Shown: in pieces, positions 12,901 through 27,900 of the stretch | Layout of the letters: the number at the start of each line of letters is the position of its first letter | How positions within the stretch are numbered: the first letter of the stretch is position 1 | Source of the DNA: Watersipora subatra | Taxonomy: Eukaryota; Bryozoa; Gymnolaemata; Cheilostomatida; Watersiporidae | Length of the DNA stretch: 64,000 nt | Assembly: GCF_963576615.1 (NCBI RefSeq) | Contig: NC_088714.1 | Coordinates: forward strand, 32,272,643-32,336,642 | Reading direction: 5' to 3' | Position numbers and translations under genes: made by a program | Notes under the pieces: model-generated | The model's input: only the letters and a program-made list of their open reading frames with translations | The model's database searches: none | What the model was told of the DNA's origin: nothing

Positions 12901-15900
12901 CACATTCTGCGTAATTCTAAAATAGATGACGTTCTGTGCCTGACACGTTGTAGTGCTACTGACCCAGTTCACATATTTGTGCGAAACCACGAACTGCATA
13001 TGAACTGTAGTTTGCAATGTTTTTTCTTCTGGATCTCTGTTTTGCTTGGTCTGCGCTGAAAGTAGTAGATAAGTTTTTTATCATGTGCTATAGCCAATGT
13101 CAAATAAATGTATAAAACTATCAAGACTAGAGTGTCCTGTTTTAGAGTTACACCACATTAGTCCCGTTATTAGTAGCTATTTTAGCATCACTCTATGGAC
13201 AGATCGCAATTTCAATTGTACACGACCCTAGTGACTTACCTTTTATTTAACGTGTATTTTTGCAGTGTCTGTGCTTTTTAGTATAGGCAAACCGTAATGC
13301 ATCTAAAGCGGCTGGTGTTGTGGTTCACTAAGCTAAATAGTAGATTCGTCTGCTCGTGTTTGGCTTATGCAAATAATCACATGTTTACAGGTCTCTCCCT
13401 CAGATTCCAAACAGGTATTACCATGATTCACTTCTTAGCTAAATGGGTTTGAAAAGTTTGGATGCTTCCAGTCACAAAATGATAAAATTGTGTGAATCTT
13501 TTTGCTGGAAAAATAGTTGTGTAAATGGCACTTGATGACATCACTGCTTTAAATTCCCATAAATCTGAAGCATTTTTAGCCTAGGCTTTTAGAATTTAAT
13601 AAATGTCATTTGCTGTGTTAAGAAATTTAATGAAATTTGAAATTAAGCTAAATTTATTTTGTGAATAATTGGCATCCAGACTTTTCAAACAGTTAAATAC
13701 ATGCTGAGATTTAATGATTTTTTTCAGAATTCACGCTATACAAACATTCTGCTAGCTATCATGAAACTCTCCTGCTACACTTAATAATAGAACTCATGCT
13801 TCACAAACATGCAACAGCCTATCAGAGGCCTCACTACTACATTGCTTATTAAAAGTAATGCTATATAAATACTCATCAACCTATTACTTGCTTCTCAGCT
13901 GTGCTCGTTCGCTTTGTAGACAAACTTTATTTAAATAATTTGTGATCGTAAGCAAACATGCTTATCAATATTTATTATTATTGGTTTAAGTGCAATTAGA
14001 AAAAAAATAACATTCTAAATAGGTATTTTTTGTAATTTTCAAATTCTCTAGTGCGATAAGTGGTACTCTCCTAGTAATATACCATATTTTAACAGGCTTT
14101 TCATTTTAAAATGTTTTTCAGTTGAGGAAAATATTTTTGCATTAACTTTCCATTCCATTCTTATGAAAGGTGTAAAAAGTTTTATTGATCTTTTTTGCTT
14201 TTTATATTCTAGAGCTTCAACTTGTCTATAATTAGTTTTTATAATTATTAAATCATATAAAATAGTTTGCTAACAGCCAGTTCATATAAAATGATGTCTT
14301 AACACTAAAGTAACAATGTGGTCTGTTAACATTAGTGTCATATAAAATAGCCTTGTTAACATCAGTGTCATATAAAATACTCTGTTAACATCAATGTCAC
14401 ATAAAATACTCTGTTAACATCAGTGTTGTAAAAGTGGTATGTTAACATCAATGTCATATAAAATAGTTAATATCAGTTCCACATAAAATAATATGTTAAC
14501 ATCGATGTCAGGGCATAGTTTGGTAACAAAATCATAACATGGTCTATTAATATTAGTGTCATCTAAAATACTTTGTTAGCATCAGTGTTATAAAAGTGGT
14601 ATGCTAACATTTGTGGCATATAAAATAAGCTGTTAACAACAATTTCATATAAAATGAATAATATGTTAGCATCAAAGTCATAGCGTATTCTGTTAACAAT
14701 GTCTTAAGATAATCTGTTAACATCAATGCCGCATGAAACAGCCTATTAACATCAGTGTTATAAAAATAGTGTGTTAATAACAATTCCATATAAAATGATA
14801 TATTAACATCAATATCATATAGAATGGCTGGCTAACTTCCTATTCTCACATACAACATAGTTTCTACCGATAGATTATTCACTATTTTTCAAGCATAAAA
14901 CAAACAGCTCACAGAGATCTCTTTATAGCATGAAAGAGTAGACAACTACTTATTACAAAGATGAGTCTATTCACCAGCTGGGCTTGTTCACACTAACAAG
15001 CATGCATTTGAAATATAGCGTGGGAAAAGTAATCAGCTAAAATAATACGCTCTACCTTTTAACATAAACACATCAGGAACATCGCTTACTGGTTGGTCCA
15101 ACTCTTATTAAACTGTTCCAGGTCAGTGGTATAAGCGGGCAATAGATCTTTGCTTCTTGTGGACCAATAGTGTATTCTCTTCTGTTCTTACTATGTTCTG
15201 CTCATATGTTCTCTTCTGATAATGATTGCGTTCAGCTTCTCTCAAATCATTCATATCGATATGGCAAACTTTTAGTCTAATTTCTGTTAACAGCTTGAGT
15301 TATGAAAAAGTTATATTTTTATATAGACTTCATAGTTTTTACAGAGGCTTTCTAGAGGTGTGTTCGTTCTTATTCATCATTTTCAAACAATAGTATTCAA
15401 AATAAACTATATTTAGATAGAAGTAACTTGTACAAGTAGATTGGCAGTGCGTATGTTTAAGCACGCTTACTAGCTTAAGGTCAATATTATCATATGCACA
15501 TCTGCTATAGTTGGTAAGTCTGTTATTGCTATAGTTGGCAAGTCTGCTATAGCTATAGTTGGCAAGTCTGCTACAGCTATAGTTGTTAAGCAAATCTGAA
15601 ATCTCTTTGCATATTCAGCTAATTAAATTTTATCATGTGATAAGATATGTGCAGTGTTGAATCTGGGTTTACTTTTAGGGATGTTTTTAAAATTCAATAA
15701 CTAAAACAATGCAGGGGGTGAATTCTCCAAGATGGTATAACGCAGCGTATCATTGGATGGTTGGAGGCCTATGATGCAATAATGATCTAGATTGTCTATA
15801 TCTCATTATATTTTGTGGTTAGCTTAAAAGAAGCCATAAAATTAAAGGGTACTTAGATCTTGAGTGAATAATGAGAGTTTTTTTACTATAAATTTGGGCT

Positions 15901-18900
15901 CTCCAGTCTAAAGTCAAGTCTCAAGTCTAATCATACCTCTATGAGGTATGATTAGACCAAAAAGCCAACAACATTATCACTAAATTACAACCATATATAT
16001 ATAACCGTAATATTAAAAGTACCTTGAGAGGAGCGGTTATTGCTAAGACTAATTTGCTGTTTGATAAGAGGAAAATTTACAAGAGAAGATAATAACTAGC
16101 ATCTATTACTTTCAATATGCATGTAAACCAAAAATCCTTTTGAACTCTCAAAACACATTTTTGAAAGCTGACTTTTATTTTGTAATGCAAATTTACATCC
16201 ATGTGAATATTAGCCTACTTCAAGAGCAACTTTTTGTATGATTCTCACATGAGTAGATTTTGAAGATGTGTGCTGAGAGCAAAGAGATGTTCAATGCACT
16301 TAGTACAACATCAGTTCCTTGTCAATATTTTATATAATATTCCTGCTATTATTAGTAGTAATATAACTGATAACATTGTCACTGATAGTAAACTTCATTA
16401 CGAGTAACTTATCATATATCGTTTACACTGTTGTTAGGCAACCAACTGCCTCCTCGGTGACAACCATGGTGCTCAGACGGACACCTCTCACTCAGTCCGC
16501 CAAGGAGGAAAGACGGCAGCGTCGAAAAGAACGGAGGTTGCAGCTTCTCAAAGAACAGAAAGCTCTGCTCAAGATGGTTAAAGCTCGACAAGAGGAGCGA
16601 AAACAGAGAATTGTGGTTAGTCTACTGATTCCTTATTATATCATCTGGGTAGTTGCCTTTCCTTTCAGTGATCTTCTAAATGTGATTGGCAATTTTTTCT
16701 TATTTTTAAATTATGGAAATCTACTGTTGATGTTTTCATTTTGTATTGAGAATAGTTTTTATTTTTATTACAAAAACCCAAGTCATAGATACCATGCTGT
16801 TCAGTTGTTAAAAAATCTCTGAAAAACCTTTTTTGTAAACGCTGTTTTAAGTTTGATTGAATGCCAGTTTGTGATTTGCTGTACAGCGAAGGGTATGACA
16901 ACTCCAACTCGCTTATAGAATTGCATTATATTGTAGGTTATGGTAAAGTCTTATTCGGAGCAGTAAAAACACGCAATTGTTTTCTTTTTGGTTGGCGTAT
17001 AGATATGTAGCATCCTCCATAATGCTTTCTAATATCCTCTTCACTGATAACAATCCACTGCTCCTAGTTTGTTTTCTGCTATAATAACTTCAGTTGAGAA
17101 ATCACAAGTTGTGTTATTGGATACTGTGCTAAGTTTGTCTTTTATTTTATCAATCTATTAAAGTTTATATGTCATCTTAAATACTCTCTGTATCAGCTTA
17201 ATATACTTCTCTTTTAACTGTAATCTCACAAACTCTTTCAACTCATAAATATCTTCCAGTTTTTGTAAGCTAATCTCTCACAAACTCTATCAGCTATCAA
17301 CTATGTCTCTCTATTAGCTAATGTTTCACAAACTCTATCAGATATCAACTCTATATCTCTATAAGCTAATGTTTCACAAACTCTATCAGATATCAACTAT
17401 ATCTCTCTATAAACTAATGTTTCACAAACTCTATCAGATATCAACTATATCTCTCTATAAACTAATGTTTCACAAACTCTATCAGATATCAACTCTATAT
17501 CTCTATAAACTAATGTTTCACAAACTCTATCAGATATCAACTATGTCTCTCTATAAACTAATGTTTCACAAACTCTATCAGATATCAACTATGTCTCTCT
17601 ATAAACTAATGTTTCACAAACTCTATCAGATATCAACTATGTCTCTCTATAAACTAATGTTTCACAAACTCTATCAGATATCAACTATATCTCTCTATAA
17701 ACTAATGTTTCACAAACTCTATCAGATATCAACTATGTCTCTCTATAAACTAATGTTTCACAAACTCTATCAGATATCAACTATATCTCTATATAAACTA
17801 ATGTTTCACAAACTCTATCAGATATCAACTATGTCTCTCTATAAACTAATGTTTCACAAACTCTATCAGATATCAACTATGTCTCTCTATAAACTAATGT
17901 TTCACAAACTCTATCAGATATCAACTATATCTCTCTATAAACTAATGTTTCACAAACTCTATCAGATATCAACTATGTCTCTCTATAAACTAATGTTTCA
18001 CAAACTCTATCAGATATCAACTATGTCTCTCTATAAACTAATGTTTCACAAACTCTATCAGATATCAACTATGTCTCTCTATAAACTAATGTTTCACAAA
18101 TTCTATCAGATATCAACTATGTCTCTCTATAAACTAATGTTTCACAAACTCTATCAGATATCAACTATATCTCTATATAAACTAATGTTTCACAAACTCT
18201 ATCAGATATCAACTATATCTCTCTATAAGCTAATGTTTCACAAACTCTATCAGGTATCAACTATATCTCTCTATAAACTAATGCTTCACGAACTTTATCA
18301 GAGTTTATGAACCTATTAGCCGAATGCCCGGCCTTGCCTGGGTATTAAAAACAGCTTATAAACAGTGGCAGATAAGGTAGTTCCCTGCCACTTGCCATTA
18401 TTCTGGCACATTGCCAATGACTAATTTGAGTATGCTACTATCTGAATTGCTAAACTTACTAATAAAGAGCTCTGAGGTTCCGAGATCAAATCCACCACAA
18501 TGAGGAACTTTCATTTCTAGGTTTTAATAGCTATAGCTGGACCAAACGACAGACTTTAAGATTTATATATACACGTGTATAGATATATATACAGATAAAT
18601 ACTTGCATAAGTAAACACACTTTTGTGGATGTTGTGCAGTCCAAGGTTTATTTTTTCATATAACTGTTCTAGACTGAACAACTGTAATCAGTCTTTTTGT
18701 AGTCGGCTGAATCTAGTCGGCCTACATCAAATCGGCCTAAGTCAAGTCGACTCGAGTCGGTTCATTCAAAAATTGGCCGAACTCGATTGGTAGAAAAACT
18801 AGTTCTACCACAAATACGTAAGAAGGTAACTTTTGATGACCCTATGCATGATTTGCAGTTGTGCGTTTCTACCTGGTAAAACTTTCTTGTGCCTCTAAGT

Positions 18901-21900
18901 TAACCGATGGATTTAAAGTATCCCATTCTAAGCCTACAGGGTTTTTATCATGCCATGTTTTGCCATATCTGGTAGTCAAGTTGAATAATTTCTAAAAACT
19001 GTCTAAGATGGTGGTTAACTTTTAAAAGCCAGCTCAAACAGTTTATTTTTTTTGAAGTCAAGAAACTTATAATTCTAAACTAAATAAAAGAGAAGATATG
19101 TTGAGATCAGTAGATCTAAATTATACAAAAAAATATAATTGTCATTTTTTTAACTCGTTTAACTTTTTTGTAATATTCAACTACTATGAGTTCAGATTAA
19201 CAAGTCTGTGCATAGGGAACTAATTAGGAGTAAATGAATTTTTATAAATATGGTTCATTGAGTCAGCCGGGATGATGATTTAATACTGTTGCCTCGTTCT
19301 AACATAGTCAAAAGAGCAATATATAAATTATCATTCTATGATGTGATCACCCGAAGGAACAATGCCAATATTAAAGATTTTTTGAATATTTTATTCAAGT
19401 GCTTTAAATATAATAAAGAAACTATTGTTCAGACTATCAATAACTAATAAATAATCAATAGAAACCAAACCATTGGCTCAATAGTTAATTAAAACAACTA
19501 AAAACTGTTATATTCAATGAATTAGTGTTATTGTAACAATGAGTGTTTCTAATATAATATCAGTGTTAATTTTGGTTAAAGAATTTGATTAAAGGATTTA
19601 TTTTTATGGAATAAAACCTGACTTTTGTATAGTATATATCTATATTTAGAATATGTTAGTCTGACTCGTTACACTCAAAGGTTACTAGTGAATGTCCCTG
19701 TTTGCGTGGTTGGATGAGCCTAGGGGCCACACAAGTGTATGACTACCATGCGTGGGTTGAAAATGTGTGGATTTGAAGAGTGTAACCTCTGCGAGCTAAT
19801 TTTCACTGCTTCCCTTCCTTGTTTAATTGTTCTGTACGAAGTCAGCAACGTATACAATCTCGTTAAATGTACTTTTTTAAAGTTTCTAGCTGAAGAACAT
19901 TCTAGAATATTGTGCATTGTTGTAGTACAAAATAGTAGCTACTAGTTAAGGTAGTTAACAAGGTTTAGTATTGGATATAATGAGTTTGTCTCTGATTTGT
20001 AAAATTGAATTGGTGGTATGACCTTTGAAGATGGCATATATAAAAGAGAAGACAATTCACAAGCCATAAATTATATAAAAAAACAGAGTATCTTGCAAAT
20101 TTAACGATAAGACCTTTTTAGGCTCAACTCAAGTTAGAATGTAAAATGATGCATTCATCTCTGATCTGTAAAATTGATATCAGATAGTTACTTCTGTAGT
20201 TTCATGTTGAATTTTATCTTGCCGAAAATGAACCAATTGCTAGCTGCTGTAGCGTAGCTTGTTATTACCGTTGTGCTAAATTAAATACTGTCAGAGCTTG
20301 TCTTCTTAGTCCAATAGGCTGCTTGAGCCCACTAACTTATTATTGAAGTTTCATACACCTCTGCAGGACAGAGTTTTTTAAGATTTGTGTTGCTATTGTA
20401 TAGTATTTTTACTAATATGCGAACTTGACTCGTTTATTTTAAGTGTATCCAATGCCCGATTTTCTGGCAAAAAGCTTTTTGACTTCAACATAATCAGAAA
20501 ATTTAAAGAATTTGTCAGTGATTTATTTTTGATGTTTTTAGGATCTGAATGCCAAAAGCCGCCAGTCCGGCCAAGTGGCACTCGGACCAGATGGGGTGCC
20601 AATTGATGACTTTGGTGATGGAATGTTTGCTCGCTCAGGAAAGTCACATAAAAGTGGTTTCTCAAGAGAAACGCCTACTAAGGATGAACAGAAGTCAGCC
20701 AGAATCAATGCTGTATTACATGACAAAGAAGCAGACTTTGTGGATATGGTAAAAAACAGAACGTGAGTGTTTGCTTTTGTTAGTACTTTGCCAAGTGGCC
20801 GGTACAAACTGGCTACTGACAATGTTTAACTGCTACAAAAAAAGAAATGTCTTGCTTCTTTTGGCAAACAGACTTGGGAATGTAATAATATAGTATAATA
20901 ATAATATAATACAATTTCATATTCATCAAGTATAACTAATCCATGCTAGTGCCTTACAGTGGAACCTCTACTTACAATCACTTCAACATACAAACTTCTA
21001 CTTACAATCACTGCAACATACGAACTTCTGACAAATTAGAGCAAACATTTGATTTTGCACCCTAGGTCATTTCAACATACATAAAATTTCTTAACAAGTT
21101 TCAGTCTTTTGTATGTGAAAGTGAAGAGGTTGCAGAAAATTGAAAATAAACTGCAACAATACACAAATAGTATACCGCAAGCCACTACTCTCTCTATTCA
21201 TAAGCCTTCGTAATCAACAAATTTTTACTATAATAAGAGCTGTGTTCATTTGTCTGTCTGAAGCCTCAGTTTGAGGTTGTGGAAAAAGATTACATGGTGC
21301 GGGATTCGTACTCATGTCTTTTGACTGATTGGCACGGTAAGATAAGATTCGCAGCCGACAGCCACGGATGTTACCGACACAGTAACATCTGTGGCAATCA
21401 GCCGCACTAAAAATTGCCAAATATTTGTGCCCATAGTTATTATCTGTGCTTTATTGGCTCACCTCACAATCTCTCGTGATACACAAGACTGCCAGTGTAC
21501 TAGTAAAAACTAAATTAAGTATATTTGATTTGTTGAAATAGGAGGTCTTCATTTACTGCTGTAGCTGACATCATATTTTAACTAGAAATTCAACCAACCA
21601 TATTCTGTGCCTTACTAGCTTTAGGTTTTAGCGGTCAAGTACTGAGTGAGTCAGATGTATTATGTATATGGGCATTTTGATGTACATTTTGATGTATATG
21701 GGTATTTTTGAGTAAAGGATTTTCCTTGGGGTTCTACTTTAAAAAATCAACTCTATTGTGTCAGTTGATAGTAAATGTGTGTTAGTCTTTAGTTAGTAGC
21801 AGATTAAAACTAGTTTAATGTTTCGGGTATTATCAACAGAATGAGCTGAACATCAACTATAAAGTAACCATGATTTGAGTTATTTTATATATTACCGGTT

Positions 21901-24900
21901 ATTCATTATAATGTTGGCATTTTGGGCAACTTGTAATAAACATGATAACTTCTGATTTTTACTGTGTTACTGTTATTACTTTTATTATTATTGTCTGTTA
22001 TTACCTTGTTTTAGTATTATCATTATCCTTTCTATTATCATAATTACTATCATATTATTACTATGATTATTATCATGATATTACTGTTTAAGTATTTTAA
22101 GATAAAATACTCACAATAATAATTAATATTGTAATAATAGCGGTAAAAATATGAAAATAATAAAATCCATCAAATAGATAATTGATAATAATAACGGCAA
22201 TTTACGATATGCAGACATACTTATTATCAAATAAAATGGAAACTGTAAAAGTAACTTGAATACAAGATAGCAAAGAACAATTCATGTTTAGTTTAAGATT
22301 TTTTGTGTAAGAATTGAAAGAAAATTTACATGAGAGGATGACTTCAAATAAGTTGCGCAGGATAACTGATGCAAAATAAATTGATAGTATATACAAGTGT
22401 TTGTCTGAACACTAGATTGTCTATAGGTATTTATTACACATTATAGGCATTACATTATTACATGATAATAATAACAATAATATTTAAATTTTACTATAAT
22501 GAGAGCCGTGTTTATTCGTTCGTTTGTCCAAAGGCACTCTTATAGTGTTAGAAAAAAAATCAATCATACAAAAATTGAACTCATATATTTGATGCGGTAG
22601 ATCAACTCACTTACCTCTGCACCACTCTGCCAACTTGTACATAATTATTGCAGATTATAGTCTTTCATGGCCCACAGGGCTGCCAGCGTACTAGTAATAA
22701 TAATGGTAATACGCATGATAATAATAGTGGTAGTACACGTAGCGTATTGTCACTATGTATTATAAAATATCTAGTCTATTGGTCTTTGTTTTAAGTTCAC
22801 CAGACAAATTATTGGCACCCTAATTTTAGCATCATTCGAGTAAAGTTGTGATTATATTACAAGTGTAATACATTACAGATTACATGACTAAAATATAAAT
22901 TTATAACATGAATATTGAAATCGTCTTTACAGAATGATGACCATGTTCAAGAAATACCTGGTTGATAATGAGGCACGAGACTTCATCAACGCCGTTAACC
23001 TCTACCATGAAATAGACGTCTACCATAAGACTGAGTCTAAACCTAAGACCAAGAAAGACTTGCAGGTAATGCAGATGTGCTTTTGTTTACCTGCAATATA
23101 CAGCTATTAGATATCTAAATTTCATCATAATGTTACTATAGCATGGACTTCTCTCAAGTGATGATACACGGTGTGTTATTTGGAAGTAATTGTAGGTAAA
23201 CAAGTTTTGAACTCATCTCATAGTATTGAGGGCGAGAAAGCTTTGAAAAAATCTATTTTCTAAGATGCTACTGTTAACTAGCTACTGCTACTGGTAACTA
23301 TCCAGCTATGTAAGATATAAAAGTTTATAAAAAACGTTTTAATTGTCTTTTTTTCTAGATCAAATAATTAAGAAAACAGCTGTACTCATCTGCTAGTATT
23401 TTTTAAGTATGTGAACAGTAATTGGTTAGTGAAACGGTATAATGAAACACTAAATAACATATTGATAAGCATAACTGTGTTTATAGCCACCTTATGATGC
23501 TCTCCTAAATCTAGAGCTATGGTTCTTAACCTGAGTTCCATGGAACCCTAAGGGTTTGGTCAGGCTCAGGGTAAGTCAGCTGGAGGTAAAGACACATAAG
23601 TGATAGGCCAAGCAAAGATTTTGTATATCTTTGCGAGCAATCCTTTTCGAGGATGCTGCACGTAAAAACGAAAAAAAGTAACAGACTGCTTTAAAATTGA
23701 CACGAGTGTAGCACTTGTCAAGATGAAGTCACACATTTCTGAACTAGTCTCTCAAAGGCAGCAGCAAATGTGACACTGGTTTACAAGGTCATGACTTCAT
23801 ATAAAGATATGTAATTTGTCGTGAGTTCATGCATTGTATTGATTTTTTTCCTTGAAGACAGTGATGTTAATGCATAGTTCATTTTGTGCACCAGTAAAAT
23901 ATAGAACTATGTCTTGAATGTGAAAAAATCATGTTTTATTTTTAAATAAAGAACAATTCAGTGAAAGCGCATATGAAACTGGTGGGGTTCAGTATATCCA
24001 ACAAAGTAAAGAACCACTGCTGGAAAACATTTAATTTTTAGCGTAGCCTAACTTTAATTCTGCCCAAACTAGTTAACCAGCAGTATTTTACTATAAAAAG
24101 ACATTCTAATAGCATCATTACAATTTTATTTAACCAATGCGTCTGATTCGAAATTTTTCTCGTCACTTTTCTTACAATTGTTGTAGTCAAATAAGGTCAT
24201 CCTATTGGACCACAACAATTGTAAACTAACTTTTAATTGCTAATTATACTATTTTTAGACATAGAGAAGATATACCAAGAGACGGCAGCATGCTATATTT
24301 TTAATCAATAAAAATCCATGTGTGGGCTCACTGTAACCTAAATGTTTTAAGTTTTTTACTCCACCAGTTGGGCTCGTTTGATCATTCAGGTGAGAAAAAA
24401 CAAGAAGATATACTATTATATATAATTTTGTAGTTCTTTCTTTCAAATAACTTCTGGTTCCTTTAGTTTTTTGGGTATTTTTTGTTACAAATCTTCTTTC
24501 TTTATCAAGAATCATGAGCATATTTCATGGAGTCTCAACTGCCGTGAGTTTTTAGGATCTGAAATGTACTTAAATGATTTAACCGAATACAATGTCTTTC
24601 ACTTGTAGGCAACCTTCATATACAAAACCTATCTTGAGGCAAATGCCAAAAAGGCTGTTAAACTCAACAACGAAAAAGTCAAGTCACGTCTGGCTACAGA
24701 GAAAGATAGACCAAAGACAGCAACATTCAACGAGGCTCAGAAAGCTCTTGTCGTTCTCATCAATCCTATGTTTCGACAGTTCTTTGAGGTAAATTTTAAA
24801 TAAGCCAACATTTTACCAACTAGGTACAACCATGTATAAACTATGCACAACTTTGTACAAATTCTGTACAAATTAGGTACAAACTATACAGTCTCTATAC

Positions 24901-27900
24901 AGTCAGCTGTATAATTGTAGTCAATTGGGGGACAAACCGCATAACACAATGCCAAGTAATTTCGACCAGATACTCCAAGGATTTGTCTGGCACTATTTTT
25001 AAGTAGGAAAGCCTGTGACCCAATATGCTCGGCATCATGCCATGAAAGTAGTGCAACCAATCAGAATGCTCAACTAATGCAAGCACTAGGTGTGACAAAC
25101 TCAATCTCCAAACAGTCAGCTCTTTCATCTTTATCAAGATTTATCAATGGAGCTTTTTTGGCAGGAGGGACAAGCCCTAACTATCATTTCAGTCAACTTG
25201 CATTATTGCAGTTATACATAGCCCTACATTTTTCTAGTGCCAATTGACATGAATTTTTGGTTACACTTGAGTATTGATGTTTTCATGAATCTTCAAGTCT
25301 CACAAACATTTCCTTTCAAAGGCAATAGTGGCAATCTAAATAATCTGTTTGTTTAAAAAAATTATATCTAAATGGTGTTGTTAATAGCCTGAGTTTTTGA
25401 GTAGACTTATGGTGTTGTTAATAGCCTGAGTTCTTGAGTAGACTTGTGTTAGCAGGTGGCAACAAGCGATTATATAAACTACTTGTTGTATTAGGCTCAG
25501 GCTGAAGAGTTTGGCGTGGAGCCAAGGGTGCTAGCAACAATGTCTCAGGCGGAACTCGCGATGAGGTCTTCAGACACAGATATGGGAATGACTAGAGGGA
25601 GGAAGGGAGGACGTCAAAGAAAGGTAATTGCTGCACAACTTGAGACTCCATAAATTTGAGTACCCTCGTTGTGCTTATTATCGCAAATAGGTAGGCTAGA
25701 GTTTTAATAACTTTTAGGGCTATAATATTTCGCAAATATAGCATATATAAAAAAGAAGACAACTCACAGGACATAAATTTTTTCCACACAAAGGATTCTT
25801 GTCTTCAGCTTTACCCATTCACTAGTGATTAAAAGAACTTTTGGAAAATATTAACACAACTTAAAGATAAAATGTTGGAATGATGCTGGACTGTTGCTTA
25901 CGTAGTTCAATGATGAATTTCATATTGCCAAAAATGAATTAATTGCTAGTTCCGCAATAACTGCAATCAACTTTTAAACTAAGGTCAGAGTTTTTTAAAG
26001 GTTGCCTCCTCTTGTCATATTGCTTATTTGAAACTCTTCCACGTAAATGTAATATGGAAATATGTAATATAATATATAATAATATGTATGATAATAATAT
26101 ATAGTAATATATATATAACGATATAATAGTTATAATAATATAATGTATTATAATAGTATAGTAAAATAGTATATAATAATTAATATATATAATAATGTAT
26201 ATATAATGTAATAATAAGTGATATGGTACATGCAATGATTTATTGATTTGAAAATTGTAAAATGTTTTACAGTTTTTACTACTGACTTGCTTCTGTAGGT
26301 TTAGTTAGCATGTTTCAAACACTTGTCAAATCACAAGGTAGGAAGTGTGAGAAAATGTAAAAGCTTTTTGTTTCTAGCGCAAAGTTCTTTATAATTGCTA
26401 ATGGTCATACTTTGAGCATTTGATAAATCTGAAATTTTTCTGGAACCGTTTGCTTTAACTCTGAGAGATTTTTTCACACGTCAAGGATGATGATGAAGGA
26501 GACGACGGCGGCAGCGTAAATGCTAATGAGCAACCTGCTGGCCTCGCTGCTCCAAAGCAGCGTAAAAAGAAACAGGTAATGAGTTGGAATGGGATGTAAT
26601 CTCAAGAGAGATTCACTGCCTCGAGAGAGAGTTGCACGCTCTGTAGATGCATGCACGTAATGCTGTATAGTTCATCTTTCAGGTTTATTACATCATACTA
26701 CACACGACTTATGAGTTGGCGTGGGCCTTGTTAATCGTATAACGGTGTAACTTTATGTGCAGAATTCACATCTACGAATGTTTCTTGTCCCATGAGTATT
26801 GAAGAGCATGAATATCGTGCATTCAATGTTAGTATTTTATATTGAGAGAAGGCAACTCCCAATCTTTAAATCCGATGCTAGATATTGCAAAATGTTATAG
26901 TTCTGGTTAAAAACGTACATGTACAAGATTTTATTAGAATAGCTATTTTACAACGATTTTGATTTAGCTCCATTTACTAACTGTTTCCATGTGTTGTAAT
27001 TCTGTTAACACATGTTAACACTGTTAACATGTGTTGTGATTCTGTTAACACATGTTAACACTGTTAACATGTGTTGTGATTCTGTTAACACAGTGTTCTT
27101 CTCACAGTTTGACAAATACTGACACATTTAAACCTGTTTGAAAGTATCGTAGCTGCTTGCATATTGGCCACCTCTAAAACTCAAAAAGGTTATCAAACTA
27201 AAAGGTCAACTATACAAACATAACTCTATTCTCATACAAATAAAATAACAAGATGCTATGTGTCAGATCATAGAATATCATCATCTATCCATTCAGTCAT
27301 ATATACGCAGCCAAAAAAATTAAGGTTATAGTGAATAAAGTTATTTTTTACAAACTAAAACTTAATGTTTATAGTAATTTTAACCTTAATAAACTGTAGC
27401 GCGATCACATATAAGTTAGGCCATCATGTTCACTCTGGGCCTCGCTATTTTGCGTGTGTGATCAGCTAATCACTGTGTGACCACATTCATACTAGTCACT
27501 TAGCACTTTGCAGTTTCTTTTAGCTAGTAGGAGTACAATTGAGAGACAGGTAACCATGTCATTGTAATAAACCTGGATCAGTGCAATGCATGTCAATACT
27601 CTGTTTATACAACTCATTATAGTATTAAGGAGCCATCTTTTATGCAAGTTTTTACTGGTACATCATTTCTCATCTTTGGCCAGTTTTTTGAAGGTCTATA
27701 ACTGATAAATAAAAATATTATATCAAAATAAAATAATAATCAAAGGTCAAATAAGGTCAAGGTTTTTTGTAAGCAAGTATAGTGCATGTATTTGAGGGTG
27801 GTGCCTACAACTCCTACATCATCATGCATTCTATAGGATCAGTATGTTATGAGAGAAGGGTAACACGAAGATGTGAAACAAAGGCTTTAAATTTTAACTG

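Larger units (their letters stand above)
11844..16437 (+). other. RGS22-like intron, 4.6 kb
   Basis: Contains the 14280 minisatellite, the 15505 short repeat and the 15925 hairpin. No exon-like stretch was seen; flanking exons join in phase without one. Confidence 0.6.
16616..20541 (+). other. RGS22-like intron, 3.9 kb
   Basis: Contains the 48-bp minisatellite, a Helitron and the 20030 repeat. Nothing exon-like between them. Confidence 0.6.

Noticed and set aside
17321-18310. Longest open frame (329 codons, 16-residue repeats) as a repeat protein gene
   Set aside because: It is a 48-bp minisatellite inside an intron; the open frame is a by-product of a unit length divisible by three.
22000-22190. 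TTA/ATA-rich stretch as an origin or matrix attachment site
   Set aside because: Simple trinucleotide decay explains it; no other evidence.
26040-26222. 98-codon Ile/Tyr-rich minus-strand frame as a membrane protein
   Set aside because: It is translated TA low-complexity sequence in an intron.
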